In this document: positions 1-13,300 of the stretch, one piece after another
How positions within the stretch are numbered: position 1 is the stretch's first letter
How the letters are laid out: every line of letters starts with the position of its first letter
DNA from: Clusia tigrina
Taxonomy: Eukaryota > Arthropoda > Insecta > Diptera > Clusiidae
Reading direction: 5' to 3'
Assembly (NCBI GenBank): GCA_920105625.2
Contig: OV050032.1
Location: 88,582,542 to 88,646,541, forward strand
DNA: 64,000 bases
Program-made: the position numbers and the translations under genes
Notes under the pieces: model-generated
Database searches by the model: none
Told to the model about the DNA's origin: nothing
The model's input: only the letters and a program-made list of their open reading frames with translations

Positions 1-1400
1 TTGTAACTTTTTACTGGAACGTCATAAAACCTTGAAATTTTGTAACAATAAAGTGCTCGAGCCTCTTGCCAATTTAATCTGTCGCTCAAAGCTATGCTAC
101 CCTTGAGTCCCAAATCAAACACTGATAAAGCTTCAAATGGCCCTAACTTCTATACGGTACGTCCTACACCTATCAAAGTTTGCAACATACAAATGCTTGT
201 AACTTTTTACTGGAGCGTCAAAAAACCTTGAAATTTTGTGACAATAAAGTACTCGAGCCTCTTGTCAATTTAAGCTATCGCTCAAAGCTATGCTACCCTT
301 GAGTCCCAAATCAAACACTGATAAAACTTCTAATGGCCTTAACTTCTATACGGTACGTGCTACACCTATCAATGTTTGCAACATACAAATGCTTGTAACT
401 TTTTACTGGAGCGTCATAAAACCTTAAAATTTTGTAACAATAAAGTACTCGAGCCTCTTGTCAATTTAAGCTATCGCTAAAAGCTATGCTACCCTTGAGT
501 CCCAAATCAAACACTGATAAAACTTCAAATGGCCCTAACTTCTATACGGTACGTCCTACACCTATCAAAGTTTGCAACATACAAATGCTTGTAACTTTTT
601 ACTGGAGCGTCATAAAACCTTGAAATTTTGTAACAATAAAGTACTCGAGCCTCTTGTCAATTTAAGTTATCGCTCAAAGCTATGCTACCCTTGAGTCCCA
701 AATCAAACACTGATAAAACTTCAAATGGCCCTAACTTCTATACGGTACGTCCTACACCTATCAAAGTTTGCAACATACAAATGCTTGTAACTTTTTACTG
801 GAGCGTCATAAAACCTTGAAATTTTGTAACAATAAAGTACTCGAGCCTCTTGTCAATTTAAGCTATCGCTCAAAGCTATGCTACCCTTGAGTCCCAAATC
901 AAACACTGATAAAACTTCAAATGGCCCTAAATTCTACACGGTGCGTCCTACAACTATCAAAGTTTGCAACATACAAATGCTTGTAACTTTTTACTGGAGC
1001 GTCATAAAACCTTGAAATTTTGTAACAATAAAGTACTCGAGCCTCTTGTCAATTTAAGTTATCGCTCAAAGCTATGCTACCCTTGAGTCCCAAATCAAAC
1101 ACTGATAAAACTTCAAATGGCCCTAACTTCTATACGGTACGTCCTACACCTATCAAAGTTTGCAACATACAAATGCTTGTAACTTTTTACTGGAGCGTCA
1201 TAAAACCTTGAAATTTTGTAACAATAAAGTACTCGAGCCTCTTGTCAATTTAAGCTATCGCTCAAAGCTATGCTACCCTTGAGTCCCAAATCAAACACTG
1301 ATAAAACTTCAAATGGCCCTAAATTCTACACGGTGCGTCCTACAACTATCAAAGTTTGCAACATACAAATGCTTGTAACTTTTTACTGGAGCGTCATAAA
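1..1400 (+). repeat. Simple-monomer block with 392-bp dimer repeat
   Basis: Only 196-bp monomers are present. 589-980 and 981-1372 form a tandem dimer repeat. In each, the first monomer has AGTTATCGC (C79T) and the second has the AAATTCTACACGGTGCG form followed by ACAACTATC. 1-236 resembles 4114-4349 (GTGCTCGAG, CTTGCCAAT, CTGTCGC). 232-588 resembles 3757-4113 (GTGAC, CTTCTAATGGCCTTAAC, GGTACGTGC). No coding frame, RNA gene or foreign insertion was seen. Confidence 0.9.
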
Positions 1401-2640
1401 ACCTTGAAATTGTGTAACAATAAAGTACTCGAGCGTCTTGTCAATTTAAGCTATCGCTCAAAGCTATGCTACCCTTGAGTCCCAAATCAAACACTGATAA
1501 AACTTCAAATGGCCCTAAATTCTACACGGTACGTCCTACACCTATCAAAGTTTGCAACATACAAATGCTTGTAACTTTTTACTGGAGCGTCATAAAACCT
1601 TGAAATTTTGTAACAATAAAGTACTCGAGCCTCTTGTCAGTTTAAGCTATCGCTCAAAGCTATGCTACCCTTGAGTCCCAAATCAAACACTGATAAAACT
1701 TCAAATGGCCCTAACTTCTATACGGCACGTCCTACACCTATCAAAATTTGCAACATACAAATGCTTGTAACTTTTTACTGGAGCGTCATAGAACCTTGAA
1801 ATTGTGTAACAATAAATTTCTCGAGCCTCTTGTCAATTTAAGCTATCGCTCAAAGCTATGCTACCCTTGAGTCCCAAATCAAACACTGATACACTTCAAA
1901 TAGCCCTAACTTCTATACGGTACGTCCTACACCTATCAAAGTTTGCAACATACAAATGCTTGTAACTTTTCACTGGAGCGTCATAAAACCTTGAAATTTT
2001 GTAACAATAAAGTACTCGAGCCTCTTGTCAATTTAAGCTATCGCTCAAATCTATGCTACCCTTGAGTCCCAAATCAAACACTGATAAAACTTCAAATGGC
2101 CTTAAATTCTACACGGTACGTCCTACTCCTATCAAAGTTTGCAACATACAAATGCTTGTAACTTTTTACTGGAGCGTCATAAAACCTTGAATTTTTGTAA
2201 CAATAAAGTACTCGAGCCTCTTGTCAATTTAAGCTATCGCTCAAAGCTATGCTACCCTTGAGTCCCTAATCAAACACTGATAAAACTTCAAATGGCCCTA
2301 ACTTCTATACGGCACGTCCTACACCTATCAAAGTTTGCAACATACAAATGCTTGTAACTTTTTACTGGAGCGTCATAAAACCTTGAAATTGTGTAACAAT
2401 AAAGTTCTCGAGCCTCTTGTCAATTTAAGCTATCGCTCAAAGCTATGCTACCCTTGAGTCCCAAATCAAACACTGATACACTTCAAATAGTTGTAACTTC
2501 TATACGGTACGTCCTACACCTATCAAAGTTAGCAACATACAAATGCTTGTAACTTTTTACTGGAGCGTCATAAAACCTTGAAATTTTGTAACAATAAAGT
2601 ACTCGAGCCTCTTGTCAATTTAAGCTATCGCTCAAAGCTA
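1400..2640 (+). repeat. Duplicated block, copy 1 (offset 4503 bp)
   Basis: About 6.3 simple monomers that match 5903-7143. Shared rare variants are GAGCGTCTTG (1431 and 5934), TCAAAATTTGC, the AAATTTCTCGAG form (1814 and 6317), GATACACTTCAAATAG, GGCCTTAAATTC, CCTACTCCTATC and AAAGTTAGCAAC. Differences are single bases, for example CTTTTCACTGG near 1971 and TAGTTGTAAC near 2490. Similarity breaks after about 2640, where the copies differ at ACCC/ACAC and the following GTCCC(A/T)AATC. Boundaries are approximate. Monomers with GATACACTTC carry a 1-bp deletion. Confidence 0.85.
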
Positions 2641-2719
2641 TGCTACCCTTGAGTCCCAAATCAAGCACTGATAAAACTTCAAATGGCCCTAAATTCTACA
2701 CGGTGCGTCCTACACCTAT

Positions 2720-4165
2720 CAAAGTTTGCAACATACAAATGCTTGTAACTTTTTACTGGAGCGTCATAAAACCTTGAAATTTTGTAACAATAAAGTACTC
2801 GAGCCTCTTGTCAATTTAAGCAATCGCTCAAAGCTATGCTACCCTTGAGTCCCAAATCAAACACTGATAAAACTTCAAATGGCCCTAACATCTATACGGT
2901 ACGTCCTACACCTATCAAAGTTTGCAACATACAAATGCTTGTAACTTTTTACTGGAGCGTCATAAAACCTTGAAATTTTGTAACAATAAAGTACTCGAGC
3001 CTCTTGTCAATTTAAGCTATCGCTCAAAGCTATGCTACCCTTGAGTCCCAAATCAAACAATAATAAAACTTCAAATGGCCCTAAATTCTACACGGTACGT
3101 CCTACACCTATCAAAGTTTGCAACATACAAATGCTTGTAACTTTTTACTGGAGCGTCATAAAACCTTGAAATTTTGTAACAATAAAGTACTCAAGCCTCT
3201 TGTCAATTTAAGCTATCGCTCAAAGCTATGCTACCCTTGAGTCCCAAATCAAACACTGATAAATCTTCAAATGGCCCTAACTTCTATACGGTACGTCCTA
3301 CACCTATCAAAGTTTGCAACATACAAATGCTTGTAACTTTTTACTGGAGCGTCATAAAACCTTGAAATTGTGTAACAATAAAGTACTCGAGCCTCTTGTC
3401 AATTTAAGCTATCGCTAAAGCTATGCTACCCTTGAGTCCCAAATCAAACACTGATAAAACTTCAAATGGCCCTAACTTCTATACGGTACGTCCTACACGT
3501 ATCAAAGTTTGCAACATACAAATGCTTGTAACTTTTTACTGGAGCGTCATAAAACCTTGAAATTTTGTAACAATAAAGTACTCGAGCCTCTTGTCAATTT
3601 AAGTTATCGCTCAAAGCTATGCTACCCTTGAGTCCCAAATCAAACACTGATAAAATTTCAAATGGCCCTAACTTCTATACGGTACGTGCTACACCTATCA
3701 AAGTTTGCAACATACAAATGCTTGTAACTTTTTACTAGAGCGTCATAAAACCTTGAAATTTTGTGACAATAAAGTACTCGAGCCTCTTGTCAATTTAAGC
3801 TATCGCTCAAAGCTATGCTACCCTTGAGTCCCAAATCAAACACTGATAAAACTTCTAATGGCCTTAACTTCTATACGGTACGTGCTACACCTATCAAAGT
3901 TTGCAACATACAAATGCTTGTAACTTTTTACTGGAGCGTCATAAAACCTTAAAATTTTGTAACAATAAAGTACTCGAGCCTCTTGTCAATTTAAGCTATC
4001 GCTAAAAGCTATGCTACCCTTGAGTCCCAAATCAAACACTGATAAAACTTCAAATGGCCCTAACTTATATACGGTACGTCCTACACCTATCAAAGTTTGC
4101 AACATACAAATGCTTGTAACTTTTTACTGGAGCGTCATAAAACCTTGAAATTTTGTAACAATAAA
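2720..4165 (+). repeat. Tandem duplicated block, copy 1 (offset 1567 bp)
   Basis: Seven to eight simple monomers matched at 4287-5732. Shared markers are AGCAATCGC followed by AACATCTATACGG (2887 and 4454), TACTCAAGCC (G59A), GATAAATCTTC, the 1-bp deletion CGCTAAAGC near 3415 and GATAAAATTTC. The offset of 1567 equals 8 x 196 minus that deletion, as expected for a local unequal crossover adding eight monomers. The deletion allele is the same as in the first half of the later 266-bp composites, but no 70-bp duplication is present here. Boundaries are approximate. Confidence 0.85.
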
Positions 4166-5732
4166 GTGCTCGAGCCTCTTGCCAATTTAATCTGTCGCTC
4201 AAAGCTATGCTACCCTTGAGTCCCAAATCAAACACTGATAAAGCTTCAAATGGCCCTAACTTCTATACGGTACGTCCTACACCTATCAAAGTTTGCAACA
4301 TACAAATGCTTGTAAGTTTTTACTGGAGCGTCATAAAACCTTGAAATTTTGTAACAATAAAGTACTCGAGCCTCTTGTCAATTTAAGCAATCGCTCAAAG
4401 CTATGCTACCCTTGAGTCCCAAATCAAACACTGATAAAACTTCAAATGGCCCTAACATCTATACGGTACGTCCTACACCTATCAAAGTTTGCAACATACA
4501 AATGCTTGTAACTTTTTACTGGAGCGTCATAAAACCTTGAAATTTTGTAACAATAAAGTACTCGAGCCTCTTGTCAATTTAAGCTATCGCTCAAAGCTAT
4601 GCTACCCTTGAGTCCCAAATCAAACAATGATAAAACTTCAAATGGCCCTAAATTCTACACGGTACGTCCTACACCTATCAAAGTTTGCAACATACAAATG
4701 CTTGTAACTTTTTACTGGAGCGTCATAAAACCTTGAAATTTTGTAACAATAAAGTACTCAAGCCTCTTGTCAATTTAAGCTATCGCTCAAAGCTATGCTA
4801 CCCTTGAGTCCCAAATCAAACACTGATAAATCTTCAAATGGCCCTAACTTCTATACGGTACGTCCTACACCTATCAAAGTTTGCAACATACAAATGCTTG
4901 TAACTTTTTACTGGAGCGTCATAATACCTTGAAATTGTGTAACAATAAAGTACTCGAGCCTCTTGTCAATTTAAGCTATCGCTAAAGCTATGCTACCCTT
5001 GAGTCCCAAATCAAACACTGATAAAACTTCAAATGGCCCTAACTTCTATACGGTACGTCCTACACCTATCAAAGTTTGCAACATACAAATGCTTGTAACT
5101 TTTTACTGGAGCGTCATAAAACCTTGAAATTTTGTAACAATAAAGTACTCGAGCCTCTTGTCAATTTAAGTTATCGCTCAAAGCTATGCTACCCTTGAGT
5201 CCCAAATCAAACACTGATAAAATTTCAAATGGCCCTAACTTCTATACGGTACGTCCTACACCTATCAAAGTTTGCAACATACAAATGCTTGTAACTTTTT
5301 ACTGGAGCGTCATAAAACCTTGAAATTTTGTGACAATAAAGTACTCGAGCCTCTTGTCAATTTAAGCTATCGCTCAAAGCTAAGCTACCCTTGAGTCCCA
5401 AATCAAACACTGATAAAACTTCTAATGGCCTTAACTTCTATACGGTACGTGCTACACCTATCAAAGTTTGCAACATACAAATGCTTGTAACTTTTTACTG
5501 GAGCGTCATAAAACCTTGAAATTTTGTAACAATAAAGTACTCGAGCCTCTTGTCAATTTAAGCTATCGCTAAAAGCTATGCTACCCTTGAGTCCCAAATC
5601 AAACACTGATAAAACTTCAAATGGCCCTAACTTATATACGGTACGTCCTACACCTATCAAAGTTTGCAACATACAAATGCTTGTAACTTTTTACTGGAGC
5701 GTCATAAAACCTTGAAATTTTGTAACAATAAA
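4166..5732 (+). repeat. Tandem duplicated block, copy 2 (offset 1567 bp)
   Basis: 4287-5732 repeats 2720-4165 with few differences: GTAAGTTTTTAC near 4313, CATAATACC near 4924 and GCTAAGCTACC near 5380. The first ~120 bases (4166-4286) belong to a monomer resembling the one at window positions 1-196, with CTTGCCAAT and CTGTCGC. The content is only 196-bp-type monomers. Confidence 0.85.
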
Positions 5733-7143
5733 GTACTCGAACCTCTTGTCAATTTAAGATATCGCTCAAAGCTATGCTACTCTTGAGTCCCAAATCAAAC
5801 ACTGATAAAACTTCAAATGGCCCTAACTTCTATACGGTACGTCCTACACCTATCAAAGGTTGCAACATACAAATGCTTGTAACTTTTTACTGGAGCGTCA
5901 TAAAACCTTGAAATTGTGTAACAAAAAGTACTCGAGCGTCTTGTCAATTTAAGCTATCGCTCAAAGCTATGCTACCCTTGAGTCCCAAATCAAACACTGA
6001 TAAAACTTCAAATGGCCCTAAATTCTACACGGTACGTCCTACACCTATCAAAGTTTGCAACATACAAATGCTTGTAACTTTTTACTGGAGCGTCATAAAA
6101 CCTTGAAATTTTGTAACAATAAAGTACTCGAGCCTCTTGTCAGTTTAAGCTATCGCTCAAAGCTATGCTACCCTTGAGTCCCAAATCAAACACTGATAAA
6201 ACTTCAAATGGCCCTAACTTCTATACGGCACGTCCTACACCTATCAAAATTTGCAACATACAAATGCTTGTAACTTTTTACTGGAGCGTCATAGAACCTT
6301 GAAATTGTGTAACAATAAATTTCTCGAGCCTCTTGTCAATTTAAGCTATCGCTCAAAGCTATGCTACCCTTGAGTCCCAAATCAAACACTGATACACTTC
6401 AAATAGCCCTAACTTCTATACGGTACGTCCTACACCTATCAAAGTTTGCAACATACAAATGCTTGTAACTTTTTACTGGAGCGTCATAAAACCTTGAAAT
6501 TTTGTAACAATAAAGTACTCGAGCCTCTTGTCAATTTAAGCTATCGCTCAAAGCTATGCTACCCTTGAGTCCCAAATCAAACACTGATAAAACTTCAAAT
6601 GGCCTTAAATTCTACACGGTACGTCCTACTCCTATCAAAGTTTGCAACATACAAATGCTTGTAACTTTTTACTGGAGCGTCATAAAACCTTGAATTTTTG
6701 TAACAATAAAGTACTCGAGCCTCTTGTCAATTTAAGCTATCGCTCAAAGCTATGCTACCCTTGAGTCCCTAATCAAACACTGATAAAACTTCAAATGGCC
6801 CTAACTTCTATACGGCACGTCCTACACCTATCAAAGTTTGCAGCATACAAATGCTTGTAACTTTTTACTGGAGCGTCATAAAACCTTGAAATTGTGTAAC
6901 AATAAAGTTCTCGAGCCTCTTGTCAATTTAAGCTATCGCTCAAAGCTATGCTACCCTTGAGTCCCAAATCAAACACTGATACACTTCAAATAGTCCTAAC
7001 TTCTATACGGTACGTCCTACACCTATCAAAGTTAGCAACATACAAATGCTTGTAACTTTTTACTGGAGCGTCATAAAACCTTGAAATTTTGTAACAATAA
7101 AGTACTCGAGCCTCTTGTCAATTTAAGCTATCGCTCAAAGCTA
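5733..7143 (+). repeat. Duplicated block, copy 2 (offset 4503 bp)
   Basis: 5903-7143 is the partner of 1400-2640. A private 2-bp deletion (ACAAAAAGTACT instead of ACAATAAAGTACT) lies near 5922. The monomer before it has CTCGAACC and AGATATCGC, a pair seen again near 8090 and 10043. The content is simple monomers only. Confidence 0.85.
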
Positions 7144-9205
7144 TGCTACACTTGAGTCCCTAATCAAACACTGATACACTTCAAATGGCCCTAACTTCTA
7201 TACCTTACGTCCTACACCTATCAAAGTTTGCAACATACAAATGCTTGTAACTTTTTACTGGAGCGTCATAAAACCTTGAAATTGTGTAACAATAAAGTAC
7301 TCGAGCCTCTTGTCAATTTAAGCTATCGCTAAAGCTATGCTACCCTTGAGTCCCAAATCAAACACTGATAAAACTTCAAATGGCCCTAACTTCTATACGG
7401 TACGTCCTACACCTATCAAAGTTTGCAACATACAAATGCTTGTAACTTTTTACTGGAGCGTCATAAAACCTTGAAATTTTGTAACAATAAAGTACTCGAG
7501 CCTCTTGTCAATTTAAGTTATCGCTCAAAGCTATGCTACCCTTGAGTCCCAAATCAAACACTGATAAAACTTCAAATGGCCCTAACTTCTATACGGCACG
7601 TCCTACACCTATCAAAGTTTGCAACATACAAATGCTTGTAACTTTTTACTGGAGAGTCATAAAACCTTGGAATTTTGTGACAATAAACAACTCGAGCCTC
7701 TTGTCAATTTAAGCTATCGCTCAAAGCTATGCTACCCTTGAGTCCCAAATCAAACACTGATAAAACTTCTAATGGCCTTAACTTCTATACGGTACGTGCT
7801 ACACCTATCAAAGTTTGCAACATACAAATGCTTGTAACTTTTTACTGGAGCGTCATAAAACCTTAAAATTTTGTAACAATAAAGTACTCGAGCCTCTTGT
7901 CAATTTAAGCTATAGCTAAAAGCTATGCTACCCTTGAGTCTCAAATCAAACACTGATAAAACTTCAAATGGCCCTAACTTCTATACGGTACGTCCTACAC
8001 CTATCAAAGTTTGCAACATACAAATGCTTGTAACTTTTTACTGGAGCGTCATAAAACCTTGAAATTTTGTAACAATAAAGTACTCGAACCTCTTGTCAAT
8101 TTAAGATATCGCTCAAAGCTATGCTACCCTTGAGTCCCAAATCAAACACTCATAAAACTTCAAATGGCCCTAACTTCTATACGGTACGTCCTACACCTAT
8201 CAAAGGTTGCAACTTACAAATGCTTGTAACTTTTTACTGGAGCGTCATAAAACCTTGAAATTTTGTAACAATAAAGTACTCGAGCCTCTTGTCAATTTAA
8301 GCTATCGCTCAAAGCTATGCTACCTTTGAGTCCCAAATCAAACACTGATAAAACTTCAAATGGCCCTAAATTCTACACGGTGCGTCCTACAACTATCAAA
8401 GTTTGCAACATACAAATGCTTGTAACTTTTTACTGGAGCGTCATAAAACCTTGAAATTTTGTAACAATAAAGTACTCGAGCCTCTTGTCAATTTAAGCTA
8501 TTGCACAAAGCTATGCTACCCTTGAGTTCCTAATCAAACACTGATAAAACTTCAAATGGCCCTAACTTCTATACGGTACGTCCTACACCTATCAAAGTTT
8601 GCAACATACAAATGCTTGTAACTTTTTACTGGAGCGTCATAAAACCTTGAAATTGTGTAACAATAAAGTACTCGAGCCTCTTGTCAATTTAAGCTATTGC
8701 ACAAAGCTATGCTACCCTTGAGTCCCTAATCAAACACTGATAAAACTTCAAATGGCCCTAACTTCTATACGGTACGTCCTACACGTATCAAAGTTTGCAA
8801 CATACAAATGCTTGTAACTTTTTACTGGAGCGTCATAAAACCTTGAAATTTTGTAACAATAAAGTACTCGAGCCTCTTGTCAATTTAAGCTATTGCACAA
8901 AGCTATGCTACCCTTGAGTCCCTAATCAAACACTGATAAAACTTCAAATGGCCCTAACTTCTATACGGCACGTCCTACACCTATCAAAGTTTGCAACATA
9001 CAAATGCTTGTAACTTTTTACTGGAGCGTCATAAAACCTTGAAATTGTGTAACAATAAAGTTCTCGAGCCTCTTGTCAATTTAAGCTATCGCTCAAAGCT
9101 ATGCTACCCTTGAGTCCCAAATCAAACACTGATACACTTCAAATAGTCCTAACTTCTATACGGTACGTCCTACACCTATCAAAGTTAGCAACATACAAAT
9201 GCTTG
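7144..9205 (+). repeat. Duplicated block, copy 1 (offset 1957 bp)
   Basis: From about 7420, this block matches 9377-11162. Markers are GGCACGTCC (7595 and 9552), ACCTTGGAATT with TAAACAACTCGAG (7665 and 9622), AGCTATAGC, CTCATAAAAC, CAAAGGTTGCAACTTAC, and three successive CTATTGCACAAAG monomers (the first at 8501 and 10458). 1957 is 10 x 196 minus 3, reflecting short deletions carried along. 7144-7420 holds a monomer with the rare TATACCTTACG that recurs at 9353. All units are of the simple type. Confidence 0.85.
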
Positions 9206-11162
9206 TAAGTTTTACTGGAGCGTCATAAAACCTTGAAATTTTGTAACAAGAAAGTACTCAAGCCTCTTGTCAATTTAAGCTATCGCTCAAAGCTATGCTA
9301 CACTTGAGTCCCTAATCAAACACTGATACACTTCAAATGGCCCTAACTTCTATACCTTACGTCCTACACCTATCAAAGTTTGCAACATACAAATGCTTGT
9401 AACTTTTTACTGGAGCGTCATAAAACCTTGAAATTTTGTAACAATAAAGTACTCGAGCCTCTTGTCAATTTAAGTTATCGCTCAAAGCTATGCTACCCTT
9501 GAGTCCCAAATCAAACACTGATAAAACTTCAAATGGCCCTAACTTCTATACGGCACGTCCTACACCTATCAAAGTTTGCAACATACAAATGCTTGTAACT
9601 TTTTACTGGAGAGTCATAAAACCTTGGAATTTTGTGACAATAAACAACTCGAGCCTCTTGTCAATTTAAGCTATCGCTCAAAGCTATGCTACCCTTGAGT
9701 CCCAAATCAAACACTGATAAAACTTCTAATGGCCTTAACTTCTATACGGTACGTGCTACACCTATCAAAGTTTGCAACATACAAATGCTTGTAACTTTTT
9801 ACTGGAGCGTCATAAAACCTTAAAATTTTGTAACAATAAAGTACTCGAGCCTCTTGTCAATTTAAGCTATAGCTAAAAGCTATGCTACCCTTGAGTCTCA
9901 AATCAAACACTGATAAAACTTCAAATGGCCCTAACTTCTATACGGTACGTCCTACACCTATCAAAGTTTGCAACATACAAATGCTTGTAACTTTTTACTG
10001 GAGCGTCATAAAACCTTGAAATTTTGTAACAATAAAGTACGCGAACCTCTTGTCAATTTAAGATATCGCTCAAAGCTATGCTACCCTTGAGTCCCAAATC
10101 AAACACTCATAAAACTTCAAATGGCCCTAACTTCTATACGGTACGTCCTACACCTATCAAAGGTTGCAACTTACAAATGCTTGTAACTTTTTACTGGAGC
10201 GTCATAAAACCTTGAAATTTTGTAACAATAAAGTACTCGAGCCTCTTGTCAATTTAAGCTATCGCTCAAAGCTATGCTACCATTGAGTCCCAAATCAAAC
10301 ACTGATAAAACTTCAAATGGCCCTAAATTCTACACGGTGCGTCCTACAACTATCAAAGTTTGCAACATACAAATGCTTGTAACTTTTTACTGGAGCGTCA
10401 TAAAACCTTGAAATTTTGTAACAATAAAGTACTCGAGCCTCTTGTCAATTTAAGCTATTGCACAAAGCTATGCTACCCTTGAGTCCCTAATCAAACACTG
10501 ATAAAACTTCAAATGGCCCTAACTTCTATACGGTACGTCCTACACCTATCAAAGTTTGCAACATACAAATGCTTGTAACTTTTTACTGGAGCGTCATAAA
10601 ACCTTGAAATTGTGTAACAATAAAGTACTCGAGCCTCTTGTCAATTTAAGCTATTGCACAAAGCTATGCTACCCTTGAGTCCCTAATCAAACACTGATAA
10701 AACTTCAAATGGCCCTAACTTCTATACGGTACGTCCTACACCTATCAAAGTTTGCAACATACAAATGCTTGTAACTTTTTACTGGAGCGTCATAAAACCT
10801 TGAAATTTTGTAACAATAAAGTACTCGAGCCTCTTGTCAATTTAAGCTATTGCACAAAGCTATGCTACCCTTGAGTCCCTAATCAAACACTGATAAAACT
10901 TCAAATGGCCCTAACTTCTATACGGCACGTCCTACACCTATCAAAGTTTGCAACATACAAATGCTTGTAACTTTTTACTGGAGCGTCATAAAACCTTGAA
11001 ATTGTGTAACAATAAAGTTCTCGAGCCTCTTGTCAATTTAAGCTATCGCTCAAAGCTATGCTACCCTTGAGTCCCAAATCAAACACTGATACACTTCAAA
11101 TAGTCCTAACTTCTATACGGTACGTCCTACACCTATCAAAGTTAGCAACATACAAATGCTTG
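9206..11162 (+). repeat. Duplicated block, copy 2 (offset 1957 bp)
   Basis: 9377-11162 is the copy of 7420-9205. It differs by single bases such as GTACGCGAACC near 10040 and TACCATTGAG near 10279. 9206-9376 is a transition with TGTAAGTTTTACTGG (1-bp deletion) and TATACCTTACG. No gene or non-satellite sequence is present. Confidence 0.85.
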
Positions 11163-13300
11163 TAACTTTTTACTGGAGCGTCATAAAACCTTGAAATTTT
11201 GTAACAATAAAGTACTCGAGCCTCTTGTCAATTTAAGCTATCGCTCAAAGCTATGCTACACTTGAGTCCCAAATCAAACACTGATAAAACTTCAAATGGC
11301 CGTAACTTCTATACGGGAAGTCCTACACCAATCAAAGTTTGCAACATACAAATGCTTGTAAGTTTTACTGGAGCGTCATAAAACCTTGAAATTTTGTAAC
11401 AATAAAGTACTCAAGCCTCTTGTCAATTTAAGCTATCGCTCAAAGCTATGCTACCCTTGAGTAACAAATCAAACACTGATAAAACTTCAAATGGCCCTAA
11501 CTTCTATACGGTGCGTCCTACACCTATCAAAGTTTGCAACATACAAATGCTCGTAACTTTTTACTGGAGCGTCATAAAACCTGGAAATTTTGTAACAATA
11601 AAGTACTCGAGCTCCTGTCAATTTAAGCTATCGCACAAAGCTATGCTACCCTTGAGTCCCTAATCAAACACTGATAAAACTTCAAATGGCCCTAACTTCT
11701 ATACGGTACGTCCTACACCTATCAAAGTTTGCAACATACAAATGCTTGTAACTTTTTACTGGAGCGTCATAAAACCTTAAAATTTTGTAACAATAAAGTA
11801 CTCGTGCCTCTTGTCAATTTAAGCTATCGCACAAAGTTATGCTACCCTTGAGTCACTAATCAAACACTGATAAAACTTCAAATGGCCCTAACTTCTATAC
11901 GGTACGTCCTACACCTATCAAAGTTTGGAACATACAAATGCTTGTAACTTTTTACTGGAGCGTCATAAAACCTTGAAATTTTTGGAACAATAAAGTACTC
12001 GAGCCTCTTGTCAATTTAAGCTATCGCTCAAAGCTATGCTACCCTTGAGTCCCAAATCAAACACTGATAAAACTTCAAATGGCCTTAAATTCTACACGGT
12101 ACGTCCTACACCTATCAAAGTTTGCAACATACAAATGCTTGTAACTTTTTACTGGAGCGTCATAAAACCTTGAAATTGTGTAACAATAAAGTACTCGAGC
12201 CTCTTGTCAATTTAAGCTATCGCTAAAGCTATGCTACACTTGAGTCGTTGTAACAATAAAGTACTCGAGCCTCTTGTCAATTTAAGCAATCGCTCAAAGC
12301 TATGCTACCCTTGAGTCCCAAATCAAACACTGATAAAACTTCAAATGGCCCTAACTTCTATACGGTACGTACTACACCTATCAAAGTTAGCAACATACAA
12401 ATGCTTGTAACTTTTTACTGGAGCGTCATAAAACCTTGAAATTTTGTAACAATAAAGTACTCGAGCCTCTTGTCAATTTAAGCTATCGCTCAAAGCTATG
12501 CTACACTTGAGTCCCAAATCAAACACTGATAAAACTTCAAATGGCCGTAACTTCTATACGGTAAGTCCTACACCAATCAAAGTTTGCAACATACAAATGC
12601 TTGTAAGTTTTACTGGAGCGTCATAAAACCTTGAAATTGTGTAACAATAAAGTTCTCGAGCCTCTTGTCAATTTAAGCTATCGCTCAAAGCTATGCTACA
12701 CTTGAGTCCCAAATCAAACACTGATAAAACTTCAAATGGCCGTAACTTCTATACGGTAAGTCCTACACCAATCAAAGTTTGCAACATACAAATGCTTGTA
12801 ACTTTTTACTGGAGCGTCATAAAACCTTGAAATTGTGTAACAATAAAGTTCTCGAGCCTCTTGTCAATTTAAGCTATCGCTCAAAGCTATGCTACCCTTG
12901 AGTCCCAAATCAAACACTGATACACTTCAAATAGTCCTAACTTCTATACGGTACGTCCTACACCTATCAAAGTTAGCAACATACAAATGCTTGTAACTTT
13001 TTACTGGAGCGTCATAAAACCTTGAAATTTTGTAACAATAAAGTACTCGAGCCTCTTGTCAATTTAAGCTATCGCTCAAAGCTATGCTACACTTGAGTCC
13101 CAAATCAAACACTGATAAAACTTCAAATGGCCGTAACTTCTATACGGTAAGTCCTACACCAATCAAAGTTTGCAACATACAAATGCTTGTAACTTTTTAC
13201 TGGAGCGTCATAAAACCTTGAAATTGTGTAACAATAAAGTTCTCGAGCCTCTTGTCAATTTAAGCTATCGCTCAAAGCTATGCTACCCTTGAGTCCCAAA
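11163..13300 (+). repeat. Mosaic block; first 266-bp composite at 12.2 kb
   Basis: Monomers with GCCGTAACTTC, GGTAAGTCC or GGGAAGTCC, and CACCAATC occur near 11326, 12571, 12767 and 13157; the last two are 390 bp apart and form a local two-monomer repeat. A distinctive monomer at about 11500-11700 has GGTGCGTCC, ATGCTCGTAAC, CCTGGAAATT and a 2-bp deletion (GAGCTCCTGTC at 11609). The first composite junction in the window is GAGTC|GTTG at 12247, in a monomer also carrying CTACACTTGAG. The short open frame at 11448-11663 arises from these local variants and is not a gene. Confidence 0.85.

Noticed and set aside
11448..11663. 71-codon open frame on the + strand
   Set aside because: It is plain satellite sequence. 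The frame is opened by TTGA-to-TGGA in CCTGGAAATT and a 2-bp deletion at GAGCTCCTG. It has no homology I recognise, no initiation context, and spans little more than one monomer.
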